A program made the position numbers and the translations under genes. From Planctomycetota bacterium (GTDB taxonomy: Bacteria; Planctomycetota; UBA1135; UBA2386): DNA of 34,805 nucleotides. Each line of letters opens with the position of its first letter. Position 1 is the stretch's first letter. Location of the stretch: assembly GCA_020425925.1 (NCBI GenBank), contig JAGQRB010000022.1, positions 1 to 34,805 of the forward strand, read 5' to 3'. Below the pieces are notes generated by a model. It worked only from the letters and a program-made list of their open reading frames with translations, was not told the origin of the DNA and did not search any database. Positions 1 to 8,248 of this stretch are shown in pieces.

Positions 1-931
1 CCACCGGGCCCTGATGGCCGGCATAACGCACGATCGCCTCGTTCGCAGCGAGACACGGCACCAGCACGACGCCGCGGTCGCGCATCAGAGCCAGCGTCGT
101 CTCCGACGCGCCGGCGCCGTGCTCGATCGTGCGCACCCCCGCGAGCACGGCGCGCCGGATGCCTTCCTCGGTGGTCGCGTGGGCGGCGACCGGGCGACCT
201 CGCGCCGCCGCAGCGGCACAGAGCGCCTCGAGCTCGGCGAGCGAGAAAGTCGGCGAGACGCCGCCGCCCTCGCCGTAGCGGTAGTCGGCGTAGACCTTGA
301 TCCACTGCGCGCCGCCGTCGATCTGTTCGGCGACCGCGGTCCGGATCTCGTCGATACCCGACACCGGCTGCGCGCCCTTCCGGACCTTCGGGTCGTCGGG
401 TGCGGGCCCATAGCGTCCGCACTGTACGATCGCGCGGGTCGCGGCGTAGAGCAGCGGGCCGCGTCCGACGCCCTCGGCGAACGCCTGCTGCAACGCGACA
501 TCGGCGAAGTCGGCGCCTTCGGTTCCGAGGTCGCGCACCGCCACCCAGCCGGCGAGCAGCGTCGCCTCGGCGTAGTGCAGCGCGCGCATCGAGCGCAGCG
601 CGACCGAGTCGTGCAGCACCTGGTCGTCCCAGCTGCGCTCGTCGTACGGTCGCAGCAGCAGATGCGTGTGCAGATCGATCAGGCCGGGCACCATCCACGC
701 CTCGCCGAAGTCGAGGTCGGCGGCGGTCGTCGAGTCATCGCTCCGGACCGCGGTGATCTTGCCGGCGGCGGTGGTGACGACCACGTTCTCGAGCCAGCCG
801 CTGCCGTCGGCGGCGAGCACGTGGCGGCAGCGCCAGGTCCTCGTCGCCGGTGACGTCGCCGCCTGGGCAGGTCCGGGTGCGAACGTCGCGGCGACGGCGA
901 GAGCGGCGAGAGCGAGGCCGGATGTGCGCAT
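1..931 (-). CDS. Secreted imidazolonepropionase-like amidohydrolase, C-terminus outside window
   Basis: Metal-dependent amidohydrolase of the TIM-barrel superfamily, in the branch containing imidazolonepropionase and Xaa-Pro dipeptidase-like enzymes. About 310 residues are visible and the frame runs open off the left edge, so the C-terminus is missing. The start is the ATG whose complement is at 929-931. It gives a clear signal peptide (MRTSGLALAALAVAA...PAQA, about 24 residues), so the enzyme acts outside the cytoplasm. The metal-binding HxH is in GLIDLHTHLLL (about residues 84-93). Further metal-ligand candidates are the Lys in WIKVYADY and the His residues in VAAHATT and IEHGAG. This order of motifs is typical of the family. 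Substrates in this branch range from N-acyl dipeptides to lactams, and I cannot choose among them. It is divergent from the SGNH gene, with 88 bp between the starts. Confidence 0.88.
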   Translation of the reverse strand, partial: MRTSGLALAALAVAATFAPGPAQAATSPATRTWRCRHVLAADGSGWLENVVVTTAAGKITAVRSDDSTTAADLDFGEAWMVPGLIDLHTHLLLRPYDERSWDDQVLHDSVALRSMRALHYAEATLLAGWVAVRDLGTEGADFADVALQQAFAEGVGRGPLLYAATRAIVQCGRYGPAPDDPKVRKGAQPVSGIDEIRTAVAEQIDGGAQWIKVYADYRYGEGGGVSPTFSLAELEALCAAAAARGRPVAAHATTEEGIRRAVLAGVRTIEHGAGASETTLALMRDRGVVLVPCLAANEAIVRYAGHQGPV

Positions 932-1004
932 CGGCGCATCATCGCGAGGACGCGCTCCGGCGGCACGACGATTCGCGATGGCGTTGGCCTCGACACGGCC
1001 CGCA

Positions 1005-1017
1005 CGGCATCATGCCG
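1005..1017. repeat. 13-bp palindrome just upstream of the SGNH gene start
   Basis: CGGCAT-C-ATGCCG is a perfect inverted repeat with 6-bp arms and one central base. It ends 2 nt before the ATG at 1020. It occupies the place where a Shine-Dalgarno would sit, and no purine-rich SD is present. It may be an operator for the divergent pair, an mRNA hairpin over the start, or chance in GC-rich DNA. Confidence 0.35.
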
Positions 1018-1019
1018 CG

Positions 1020-2165
1020 ATGCGGCAGGGATCTCGGCCGAAGCGGCGCGGACGTCGGCGACGCGCGCTGGCGTTGCTGCTCGGCCTCGTGCTCGCGCTG
1101 GCGCTGATCGAGCTCGGCTCGTGGGCGCTGATCTCGACCGGTTTCCTGTCGGCCAGCGTTCCGACCTACGGTGCGCGCGCCGGCATCGCCCAGTTCTGGG
1201 GCGACCTGAGTCCGGCGTTCGGCGTCTGGCATCCGCCGAACGTCCGCTTCGAGCATCGCAAGTCCTGCTTCGATGTCGTCTACACCAGCAACTCGTTCGG
1301 TGCGCGCGACGTCGAACGTCGGCTCGACAGCGAGCTGCCGCGTGTCGTCGTGCTCGGTGACTCGTTCGTCGAGGGTTACGGCGTCGAGCTCGAGGCGCGG
1401 ATGTCGAACGTGCTCGAGCACGCGACCGGCGTGCCGCATCTCAACTTCGGCACCAGCGGCTGTGTCGGTTCGACCCACGCCTACGCGCTGTACACCGGAC
1501 TCGCGTGCCGCTTCCGCCACGACGCGGTCATCGCCGGCATCCTGCCTGAGAACGACTTCGACGACGACGTCCCGATTCCGGGTCGATACCAGGCCTACTG
1601 GGCCGGCGAGTTCCCCGACTACGAGCTGCGCTATTCGCTGCCCGACGTCGCGCAGTCGTGGTACCGGGCCGACACCGGCACGCCGACACTCTGCTTCTGG
1701 GAGCGGCTCGGGGACTACAGCTACGCCAAGAACGCGTTCGAGTTCGGTTACGCCGCGTTCAAGCAGTGGCGCACGCATTGCCGGGTGGCGGCCGATGTCG
1801 AGGCTTCGCGCAGCCGTTTCGTGCGCTACTCCCGCGCCGAGTTCCAGCGCCTGCGACACTCCTACGAGCAGCTCGCGCGCGCGGCCTCGCCGCGGCCGGT
1901 CGTGCTGTTCACGATTCCGCGGTTGGTGGATTTCGCGGTCCACGCCGCGACCGGGCGCAGCCCGCTCGACGACGATCTCACGGCCTGGGCCGACACGATC
2001 GCCAACGTTCGTTTCGTTCCGCTCTTGCCTCTGCTCCGGCGGCGCCATACGGACGAACTCGCGGAGTTGTTCCTACCGTGCGACGAGCACTGGAGCCCCG
2101 CTGGCCACCGCGCCGCGGCGGCCGTGCTGCTCGCCGAGGCGGGTGACTTCCTGGGATTGCGCTGA
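1020..2165 (+). CDS. Membrane-anchored SGNH/GDSL-hydrolase-like protein
   Basis: 381-residue protein with an Arg-rich N-terminus (residues 5-15) followed by one hydrophobic segment (about 16-40). This fits an inner-membrane anchor or uncleaved signal, with the rest periplasmic. The SGNH esterase/acetyltransferase fold is supported by block I VVVLGDSFVEGYG with nucleophile Ser115, a block II-like stretch NFGTSGCVGST with its Gly, and a C-terminal CDEHWSPAGH that supplies the Asp and His. Such proteins often deacetylate or acetylate extracellular glycans. The substrate is unknown. An in-frame ATG at 666 is rejected because the translation between it and 1020 is low-complexity and overlaps the divergent amidohydrolase. 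The ATG at 1020 begins a proper signal-anchor. A lipoprotein esterase follows 13 nt downstream, probably in the same operon. Confidence 0.8.
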   Translation: MRQGSRPKRRGRRRRALALLLGLVLALALIELGSWALISTGFLSASVPTYGARAGIAQFWGDLSPAFGVWHPPNVRFEHRKSCFDVVYTSNSFGARDVERRLDSELPRVVVLGDSFVEGYGVELEARMSNVLEHATGVPHLNFGTSGCVGSTHAYALYTGLACRFRHDAVIAGILPENDFDDDVPIPGRYQAYWAGEFPDYELRYSLPDVAQSWYRADTGTPTLCFWERLGDYSYAKNAFEFGYAAFKQWRTHCRVAADVEASRSRFVRYSRAEFQRLRHSYEQLARAASPRPVVLFTIPRLVDFAVHAATGRSPLDDDLTAWADTIANVRFVPLLPLLRRRHTDELAELFLPCDEHWSPAGHRAAAAVLLAEAGDFLGLR

Positions 2166-2178
2166 GGCTCGAACAATC

Positions 2179-3060
2179 GTGATCGGATCCTGGTCGACGT
2201 CCGGCTGTCGGACCCTCCTGCTCTTCGCTTCGACGGCGATGCTCGCGGCCTGCGGCTCGTTCCCCGAGCGTCTCGATCAAGGCGAGCTGGCCAGCGTCGC
2301 GATGCTGCGACCGATGCGCTATGCGGTCTATACCCCGCCCGGCTGGACCCCGGCCGAGCGCTTGCCACTCGTGCTGTTCCTGCACGGTGGCGGTGACTCG
2401 GAGGACTGCTTCGATCGCTGGGGCATCGGTCAGAGCCTCGATGCAGCGATCGCGGCCGGCGAGGCCCCGCGCGTCGTGATCTGCGTGCCGAACGGCGACC
2501 TCGGTTTCTGGGAGAACTGGGCCGACGGCAGTCGTGACTATCGCGACTGGGTGCTGCTCGACCTGCTGCCGCAGGTGCAGCGCGACTACCACACGCTGAT
2601 CGGGCGCGAGCATCTGCACGTCATGGGCATCTCGATGGGCGGGCACGGTGCGCTGCGCTTCGCGCTGCTCGAGGGCCAACGGTTCGAGTCGGTGGCGGCG
2701 ATCAGCGCGCCCGTGATGACCGCCGAACAGATGGTCGGGTTCTCGGGCGGGTTCTGGGTGCGCATGTTCGTGCCGGTACCGAGGATCTGGGGGCCGACCG
2801 ACGACGTCGAGCGCGCGGGCCGGGACGACCTCTATCAGCGCTGGCAGACGCAGGCCGATCTCGGTGGCCAGCGCTTGATGCTCGCGGTCGGCGACGAGGA
2901 TCGTGCGGGCATCCTCCAGCTGACGCGCGCGTTCCACCAGCACCTCGAGTCGTGCGGCATCGAGCACGAGTACCTGGTCTACGACGGCGGCCACCGTTGG
3001 AACGACTGGCGACCGATCTTCCCGGCGGTGCTGCGCTTCCTCGTGCAGCCCCAAAGCTGA
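2179..3060 (+). CDS. Lipoprotein alpha/beta-hydrolase esterase
   Basis: 293-residue secreted esterase of the alpha/beta-hydrolase superfamily, resembling tributyrin esterase/esterase D-type enzymes with a lipoprotein anchor. The GTG start at 2179 gives a signal sequence ending in the lipobox MLAAC, with lipidated Cys25. A GAGG lies about 11 nt upstream. The oxyanion motif FLHGGGD is at residues 68-73. The nucleophile elbow GISMGG holds Ser152. The catalytic His is in YDGGHRWNDW near the C-terminus, and the acid is probably in the VGDED loop. A longer reading frame upstream is a shadow of the SGNH gene. Its coupling to that gene suggests both act on the same extracellular ester-bearing polymer, which is inference. 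It ends inside a hairpin shared with the convergent gene. Confidence 0.85.
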   Translation: MIGSWSTSGCRTLLLFASTAMLAACGSFPERLDQGELASVAMLRPMRYAVYTPPGWTPAERLPLVLFLHGGGDSEDCFDRWGIGQSLDAAIAAGEAPRVVICVPNGDLGFWENWADGSRDYRDWVLLDLLPQVQRDYHTLIGREHLHVMGISMGGHGALRFALLEGQRFESVAAISAPVMTAEQMVGFSGGFWVRMFVPVPRIWGPTDDVERAGRDDLYQRWQTQADLGGQRLMLAVGDEDRAGILQLTRAFHQHLESCGIEHEYLVYDGGHRWNDWRPIFPAVLRFLVQPQS

Positions 3061-3080
3061 TCAGCCGCGGCTGCGATCAG
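3057..3080. terminator. Bidirectional hairpin containing both stop codons of a convergent pair
   Basis: The sequence reads CTGATC AGCC GC GGCT GC GATCAG. CTGATC pairs with GATCAG and AGCC with GGCT; one arm has a 2-nt bulge, and the core CAGCCGCGGCTG (3062-3073) is a perfect palindrome. The TGA of the esterase (3058-3060) and the complement of the TGA of the minus-strand gene (3077-3079) lie in the two arms. There is no U-tract, so intrinsic termination is plausible but not proven. Confidence 0.5.
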
Positions 3081-4393
3081 GGCTGCACGGCGCAGATCGA
3101 CGACACGCGGTTGGACACCGTGACGCCGAGCGCGTTCGCATTCATGTCGATCACGGCGATCTGCTGCTGGATGTCGAGTCCGAGGAACGCGAGCCGGAAA
3201 GGCAGCACCAGGCCCCAATGGTCGACACCGTTCGCATCCGCGGTCGCGAAGCTCTGGTCGATCGGGTCGACCTCGACGAGGCAGCCCGGCGCGCCGAACG
3301 GTCCGAGATCGAAGCGGATCAGCAGCGACTCGGTGCCGATCGCGTGGATCGTCATCGCGTTCGCCGGCATGTTGGTGCCCTCGACGTAGAACGTCGAGCC
3401 GAGGATCGGCAGCTCGGGTGCCGCAACCGGCCCGGCGGCGGTCAGCCGCACGCCGAGCTGGGGACCGCAGCCACCGCTGCGCACGATCGTGGTCGCGGAG
3501 CCCGGGGTGGCCGCCGGCGTCAGCCGACACTCGAGCACGTAGTTGCCCGGGTCGTAGCCTTTGACGATGACGTGGTAGACGTCCGGCACGACGTAGATCT
3601 CGAGCTTCGAGAAGCGTCCGAAGCCGCTGTCGTCGTCCATCGCGAACGGGCTTCCGCCGACCTTCGCGAGGTAGAGCACCGAGTTGCGCATCGCCGGGTA
3701 GGCGGCCGTCGTCAGCGTCTGCACCGTCAGCAGGCCGGGACGCGTCACGTGCAGCTCGAAGAAGTCGTAGTCGGCTGCCGGATCGGTGAAGCTCGTGCCG
3801 GGGGTCCCCGTCGCGATCGAACCGGTGTTCAGCGAGTTCTCGAAGGACGGCGTCGCGACGCCCGCCGGCTGGCGCGGATCGTTGTTCTCGGTCGCCTCCG
3901 CCACCGGGGTCCCGACGCCGGCGCCGCCGCCGGTGACGAGGTAGGTGCCCGGGCCGGCCGCGACGACATCGAGGGTGTAGCTGCCCGTGCCGTTCGGCGC
4001 GAACTGCTGGCTCGAGGCCACGCGCAGGTAGTAGGTCCCGGCCGGCACGGCGCCGGCGACGATCGTCGACAGCCAGCTCACGGGCGTCAGCGAGTCGTCG
4101 TTGAACGCGACCTGCGTGGTGCCGTCGGCGGACAACAGCGCGAGCTCGCTGTTGTCGATCGACGTGCCGCGCCCCGGATTGATCCAGAAGCGCACGTCCG
4201 ACGTCGTCGTCAGCGTGATCTTCCAGTAGTCGACGTCACCGGCGGTCCCGATCGCGCCGTCGGCCTGGGCTCCGATCGCGAGCGCGGTCGCGGTCGCCGG
4301 CGCGTCGTTGGGTTCGATCTCCGGGGTGCCCTGCGCGGCGAGCGCCGACGCGAGCAGACCCGTGGCGAACAGTGCACGAGTGTGGTTGGCCAT
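3077..4393 (-). CDS. Secreted protein with two PPC-like domains and a C-terminal beta module
   Basis: 438 residues with a signal peptide (about 1-20, ending ALAAQG). Two stretches resemble bacterial pre-peptidase C-terminal (PPC) domains. The first (about 25-130) begins with the typical EPNDAPATATAL. The second (about 165-295) contains ENNDPRQPAG and DYDFFELHVTRPG. A last module (about 305-438) has LPILGSTFYV, FGAPGC and the end motif ALGVTVSNRV, and is shared in outline with the neighbouring gene at 4403. No catalytic motif is seen, so an extracellular structural, adhesive or carbohydrate-contacting role is likely. The start is well supported: GAGGGA lies 6 nt before the ATG. The ribosome binding site overlaps the stop of the upstream gene 9 nt away, so the two are co-translated. 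Confidence 0.8.
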   Translation of the reverse strand: MANHTRALFATGLLASALAAQGTPEIEPNDAPATATALAIGAQADGAIGTAGDVDYWKITLTTTSDVRFWINPGRGTSIDNSELALLSADGTTQVAFNDDSLTPVSWLSTIVAGAVPAGTYYLRVASSQQFAPNGTGSYTLDVVAAGPGTYLVTGGGAGVGTPVAEATENNDPRQPAGVATPSFENSLNTGSIATGTPGTSFTDPAADYDFFELHVTRPGLLTVQTLTTAAYPAMRNSVLYLAKVGGSPFAMDDDSGFGRFSKLEIYVVPDVYHVIVKGYDPGNYVLECRLTPAATPGSATTIVRSGGCGPQLGVRLTAAGPVAAPELPILGSTFYVEGTNMPANAMTIHAIGTESLLIRFDLGPFGAPGCLVEVDPIDQSFATADANGVDHWGLVLPFRLAFLGLDIQQQIAVIDMNANALGVTVSNRVSSICAVQP

Positions 4394-4402
4394 GGTCTTC
4401 CC

Positions 4403-5503
4403 TCAGTTCCCCATCGTGCATTCGAGCGCGTTCGACGCCGCGATGCCCGCCAGGTTCTGGTTCGTGAAGCCGAACGTCTGGTTGGTGAAGCTCTCGCCGA
4501 TCAGCCACGGCGCGACCGTCGGCATGGTGACCGTCACGCTCATGTGGCCGTTGGTGTTGACGCCGACGAGGCGGGTGACGATGAAGTTCAGCGGCAGGTG
4601 GCCCTCGCAGCCGGGCGCGTTCAGGCCGAACGAGCTGAACGGCTGGTTCGGCGCGCGGCCGAACGCGAAGAACGTGAAGCCGATCTGCGACACGACGTTG
4701 AGTCCATCGGTCTCGAGCTCCCAGATCGTGCCGAGCGCCGGCGGGTTGCTCGTCAGCACCATGCCCTCGCAGCCGTTGCCGTAGGCCTCGACGTAGGCGC
4801 AGCCGGAGCCCTCGTGCACGTGCGTGACCGCCCAGCCCGGGTTCATCGGCACCAGGCGCAGCGCGTCGACCGCCATGTCGAAGCCACCGGCGACGGCGAA
4901 CTCCTCGAACACGGTGGCGTCGATGGTCGTCGGGCTCGCCGACAGATCGCTCGCGATCGGCAGCGCCGCGGGCATGCCCGGCGACACCCCGATCACGCCG
5001 TGATCACCGGGCGAGGCATACGTCGAGTTGTTGGTGACCTGCGGGTCGTAGACGAACTCGATCTCGCCGTTCGGGAACAGCGTCATCTGGAACGTCATCA
5101 GCGGCTCGGCGTAGCCGAAGCTCTGCACGTTCGCCCACGTCACGGTGCACTGCGTCGACTGCGCGTCGACGTAGAACGCACCTTGCGCCCCCGGAATCGT
5201 GTCGGACCAGAACGGACATAGCACCGGACCGTTCGCGGTCATGCTCGTCGCCGCCGGCGAGTAGACCAGCGGCGTCGCGGGCGGCACGCCCGGCACGCCG
5301 GCGTTCGACAGGAAACAGATGCCGTGATCCGAGACGTGCAGGTCGGTGTAGGTCGCGCCGAAGATCGGGAACGCGAAGCCGATCGCATGAGGACCGGAGA
5401 TAGAATCCTGGGCAATGACGATCTGCGTACCGGGTGCAGGGATGCACTGCGCGAACACAGCCGACGTCGAGAGAACCAGGGACAGGCCCGGGAGCTTGGA
5501 CAA
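4403..5503 (-). CDS. Secreted protein with nidogen-like (NIDO) region and C-terminal beta module
   Basis: About 366 residues. The chosen start is a TTG (complement at 5501-5503) because it begins a compact signal peptide, MSKLPGLSLVLSTSAVFA, immediately before mature QC. The upstream in-frame translation is Arg-rich noise. No strong Shine-Dalgarno is seen, so the start is uncertain. Residues about 40-180 look like the nidogen extracellular fold: FAFPIFGATYTDLHVS, VLCPFWSD, TVTWANV, MTFQMTLFPNGEIEFVYD. Residues about 245-366 carry YGNGCEG, PPALGTIWEL, LNAPGC and the terminal GIAASNAL, matching in layout the end of the next gene's product. There is no enzyme signature. It is probably a surface or secreted structural protein, first gene of a two-gene operon. 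Confidence 0.72.
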   Translation of the reverse strand: MSKLPGLSLVLSTSAVFAQCIPAPGTQIVIAQDSISGPHAIGFAFPIFGATYTDLHVSDHGICFLSNAGVPGVPPATPLVYSPAATSMTANGPVLCPFWSDTIPGAQGAFYVDAQSTQCTVTWANVQSFGYAEPLMTFQMTLFPNGEIEFVYDPQVTNNSTYASPGDHGVIGVSPGMPAALPIASDLSASPTTIDATVFEEFAVAGGFDMAVDALRLVPMNPGWAVTHVHEGSGCAYVEAYGNGCEGMVLTSNPPALGTIWELETDGLNVVSQIGFTFFAFGRAPNQPFSSFGLNAPGCEGHLPLNFIVTRLVGVNTNGHMSVTVTMPTVAPWLIGESFTNQTFGFTNQNLAGIAASNALECTMGN

Positions 5504-5838
5504 GGTATTGGGACGAGAGTGTTGGACCGTGGGGGCGGTGATCCCCAGAAGTCTACCGCAATCGGGCAGGCGCGCCGGCCGCCAGCGGAGGCGGTGCCGA
5601 GCGGCGTTCCTATACCCGTCTCGAGAGGTGGTTACAGGTCGGCGTCGCTGCACCCCCCGGTGCGACCGCATCGGTACGATTGTGCATTCGGCCTCGGCAG
5701 CCGCAATGCGGGGCAGCGAGCCTCGTTCGGTCCGCTGTCCGGATCCTGGGCGCGCTCCGGTCCGATCCACCGGTCCGGATCGCGACCTGGTCCGGGCCGT
5801 GCGCGACCCGGCTGCGCCGCGGGTTTAGGCTGCCGCGG
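5504..5838. other. Divergent intergenic region with clustered GGTCCG words
   Basis: These 335 bp separate the divergent NIDO-like gene and a sulfatase gene, and I find no convincing gene in them. CGGTCCG occurs at 5728-5734, 5758-5764 and 5771-5777, with TGGTCCG at 5788-5794. GTCCGGATC occurs twice, at 5737-5745 and 5773-5781. CACC-CCCC-GGTG forms a small inverted repeat near 5651. No confident -35/-10 pair is visible. The repeated word may be a regulator-binding cluster, or only composition bias. Confidence 0.4.
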
Positions 5839-7353
5839 ATGCTGCGCTCTCCGTTGGCGGTTGCGTTCGCTGCCGTGGCGTTCCGGGCCGCTCCGGCCCA
5901 GGACACTGCCCACTTTCCGAACGTCGTCTACGTGCTCGCCGACGACCTCGGCTGCGGCGACGTCTCGTACTCGAACAGCGATGCGGCGTGGCGCACCGCG
6001 AACATCGACCGGCTGGCGCGCGAAGGCATGGTTTTCACTGACGCGCACTCGGGTTCGGCGGTTTGCACGCCGACCCGCTACGGCGTGCTCACCGGTCGCT
6101 ACGCCTGGCGGACGCGGCTCGCGCGCGGCGTCCTCGACGGCAGTTCGCCGCCGCTGATCGCGCCCGAACGGCTGACCGTCGCGCGCCTGCTGCACGGCCG
6201 CGGCTACCACACCGTCTGCCTCGGCAAGTGGCACCTCGGATGGCGGTTCGGCCGGCAGCCGGGCGACGACCGCGCGATCGACTTCGCGGCGCCGGTGACC
6301 GGCGGTCCGGATCGGAACGGCTTCGACGCCTGGTTCTGCCTGTGTGCCTCGCTCGACATGCCGCCGTACGTCTGGGTCGAGAACGGTCGCGTCACGGCGC
6401 CGCCCGATCGCGTCACCGTCAACGACGACTTCCAGGGCTTCTGGCGGCGGGGGGACACCGGTGCCGACTTCGTGCACGAGGACGCGATGCCGCTGCTGAC
6501 CCGACGCGCGGTCGACTGTGTGCGCGAACGCGCCGACAGCGGCCGACCGTTCTTCCTCTACCTTGCGCTGCCGGCGCCGCACACCCCGATCCTGCCGGCG
6601 GCGGAGTTCCGCGGCCGGAGCGGCACGGGACCGTACGGCGACTACGTGCTGCAGGTCGACGCGACCGTCGGCGCGCTCACCGCAGCCGTCGCCGAGGCCG
6701 GCATCGCGAACGACACGATCTTCGTGTTCACCTCCGACAACGGTTGCTCGCCGCGTGCCGACTTCGACCGGCTCGCGCGCTTCGGCCACGCCCCGAGCGG
6801 GCCGTTCCGCGGCCACAAGGCCGACGTCTTCGAGGGCGGTCACCGCGTGCCGTTCGTCGTGCGCTGGCCGGGTCACATCGCCGCCGGCAGCCGTTCGACG
6901 CAGACGATCTGTCTGACCGATCTGCTGCGCACCTGCGCCGACGTGCTCGGCGAGCCGCTGCCGGACGATGCCGGCGAGGACAGCGTCAGCATGTTGCCGG
7001 CGTGGCTCGGGCGCGACGAGGCGCCGCTGCGCGAGGCGACGGTGCACCACTCGATCAACGGTGCGTTCGCGATCCGACAGGGCCACTGGAAGCTCGCGCT
7101 CTGTCCGGGCTCGGGCGGCTGGAGCGACCCGAAGCCCGCTGCCGCACGCCGCCAGCACCTGCCGCTGATGCAGCTCTACGATCTCGACGCGGACCCCGGC
7201 GAACGCGACAACGTCGCCGCCGCCCATCCGGAGATCGTGCAGCGGCTCACCGACCTGCTCGCGAGCTACGTCACGCGCGGCCGCAGCACGCCGGGCGCGG
7301 CGCAGCAGAACGATCGCGAGGTCGCGTTCCAGCCGGCGCCGTACCCGAAGTGA
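5839..7353 (+). CDS. Secreted formylglycine-dependent sulfatase (CTPTR type)
   Basis: 504-residue type I sulfatase that hydrolyses sulfate esters, exported by a signal peptide (MLRSPLAVAFAAVAFRAAPAQ). The metal-binding N-terminus is NVVYVLADDLGCGDVSY (Asp35, Asp36). The activation motif is CTPTR (Cys76-Arg80), the C-x-P-x-R form in which Cys is converted to formylglycine by a maturase not seen here. GKWHLGW (active-site Lys and His) and FTSDNGCSPR (metal-binding Asp-Asn) are also present. The length matches arylsulfatase A/GalNAc-6-sulfatase-like enzymes. The ATG at 5839 is chosen because it starts the signal peptide; the open frame upstream to 5680 is not protein-like. An EamA transporter follows after 7 nt. 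The likely substrate is a sulfated polysaccharide, but the exact one is unknown. Confidence 0.93.
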   Translation: MLRSPLAVAFAAVAFRAAPAQDTAHFPNVVYVLADDLGCGDVSYSNSDAAWRTANIDRLAREGMVFTDAHSGSAVCTPTRYGVLTGRYAWRTRLARGVLDGSSPPLIAPERLTVARLLHGRGYHTVCLGKWHLGWRFGRQPGDDRAIDFAAPVTGGPDRNGFDAWFCLCASLDMPPYVWVENGRVTAPPDRVTVNDDFQGFWRRGDTGADFVHEDAMPLLTRRAVDCVRERADSGRPFFLYLALPAPHTPILPAAEFRGRSGTGPYGDYVLQVDATVGALTAAVAEAGIANDTIFVFTSDNGCSPRADFDRLARFGHAPSGPFRGHKADVFEGGHRVPFVVRWPGHIAAGSRSTQTICLTDLLRTCADVLGEPLPDDAGEDSVSMLPAWLGRDEAPLREATVHHSINGAFAIRQGHWKLALCPGSGGWSDPKPAAARRQHLPLMQLYDLDADPGERDNVAAAHPEIVQRLTDLLASYVTRGRSTPGAAQQNDREVAFQPAPYPK

Positions 7354-7360
7354 TCCTGGC

Positions 7361-8248
7361 GTGTCCGCGCTCTCGACGGTCCTCGCGCTGCTCGCGTTCG
7401 CCGCCAACTCGCTGCTCTGCCGCGTGGCGCTCGCGCCGCCGGCGATCGATCCGTGGTCGTTCGCCGGGCTGCGACTCGGCAGCGGTGCGCTGGTGCTCGC
7501 GTTGCTGGTGCGGCAGCGGGCGCGCGTCGGGTCGTCGTCGCCGGGACGCGCTGCGGTCTGGCGGCGCGCCGGCTGGCTGCTGCTCTACGCGCTGCCGTTC
7601 TCGCTCGCGTACGTCGCACTCGACGCCGGCACCGGCGCACTGCTGTTGTTCGGCAGCGTCCAGCTCACGATGCTCGGCCTCGGCATCCTGCGCGGCGAGC
7701 GTCCGCGCCCGATCGAGTGGTTGGCGATCGCCGGCGCTGCCGCCGGCGTCGTCTACCTCGTGCTGCCCGGGGTCACCGCCCCGGATCCGCTCGGCGCCGC
7801 CCTCATGGTCGCGGCCGGAGTCGGCTGGGGGCTCTACTCGCTCGCCGGCAGGCACGCCGGCGAACCCGTCGCTGCGACCGCGGCCGCGTTCTCGCGCGCC
7901 GCGCTCGTCGCGCTGCCGTGCGCGGCGATCGCATTCGGCCTGTCGCGGTCCGCGATCACCGCGCGGGGTGCGTTGCTCGCACTGCTGTCCGGCGCAGTCA
8001 CTTCGGGCCTCGGCTACGTCGTCTGGTATGCCGCGCTGCGCAGCCTGACCGCGACCCGCGCCGCGCTCGTGCAGCTCGCGGTGCCGCCCCTGGCCGTGCT
8101 CGGCGGCGTGTTGTTCCTCGGTGAGCGGTTGACGACGCGTCTGCTGATCGCGAGCGTCGTGATCCTCTCGAGCATCGCGCTCGGCGTGCTGGCGCGCCGG
8201 GTTCGTGCACCTACCAGTTCGGGAATCGGGCCTCGAGTCCGGCCGTGA
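7361..8248 (+). CDS. EamA/DMT-family inner-membrane transporter
   Basis: 295-residue polytopic membrane protein of the drug/metabolite transporter superfamily, with two tandem EamA repeats and about ten hydrophobic helices. The first repeat begins TVLALLAFAANSLLCRVAL and the second near GAALMVAAGVGWGLYSLAGR. The late segment PPLAVLGGVLFLGERLT is the usual conserved end of EamA proteins. It starts at a GTG 7 nt after the sulfatase stop, so the two are likely co-transcribed; no clear SD is seen. Substrates in this family are amino acids, sugars or drugs and cannot be predicted. The last 38 bp overlap head-on with the 3' end of the minus-strand gene that ends at 8211, so its final dozen codons are shared with the opposite strand. 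Confidence 0.85.
   Translation: MSALSTVLALLAFAANSLLCRVALAPPAIDPWSFAGLRLGSGALVLALLVRQRARVGSSSPGRAAVWRRAGWLLLYALPFSLAYVALDAGTGALLLFGSVQLTMLGLGILRGERPRPIEWLAIAGAAAGVVYLVLPGVTAPDPLGAALMVAAGVGWGLYSLAGRHAGEPVAATAAAFSRAALVALPCAAIAFGLSRSAITARGALLALLSGAVTSGLGYVVWYAALRSLTATRAALVQLAVPPLAVLGGVLFLGERLTTRLLIASVVILSSIALGVLARRVRAPTSSGIGPRVRP

Noticed and set aside
1273..3060. A 595-codon frame upstream-extended from the esterase
   Set aside because: The part before 2179 is a Ser/Arg/Thr-rich shadow of the SGNH gene; the lipoprotein signal sets the start at the GTG.
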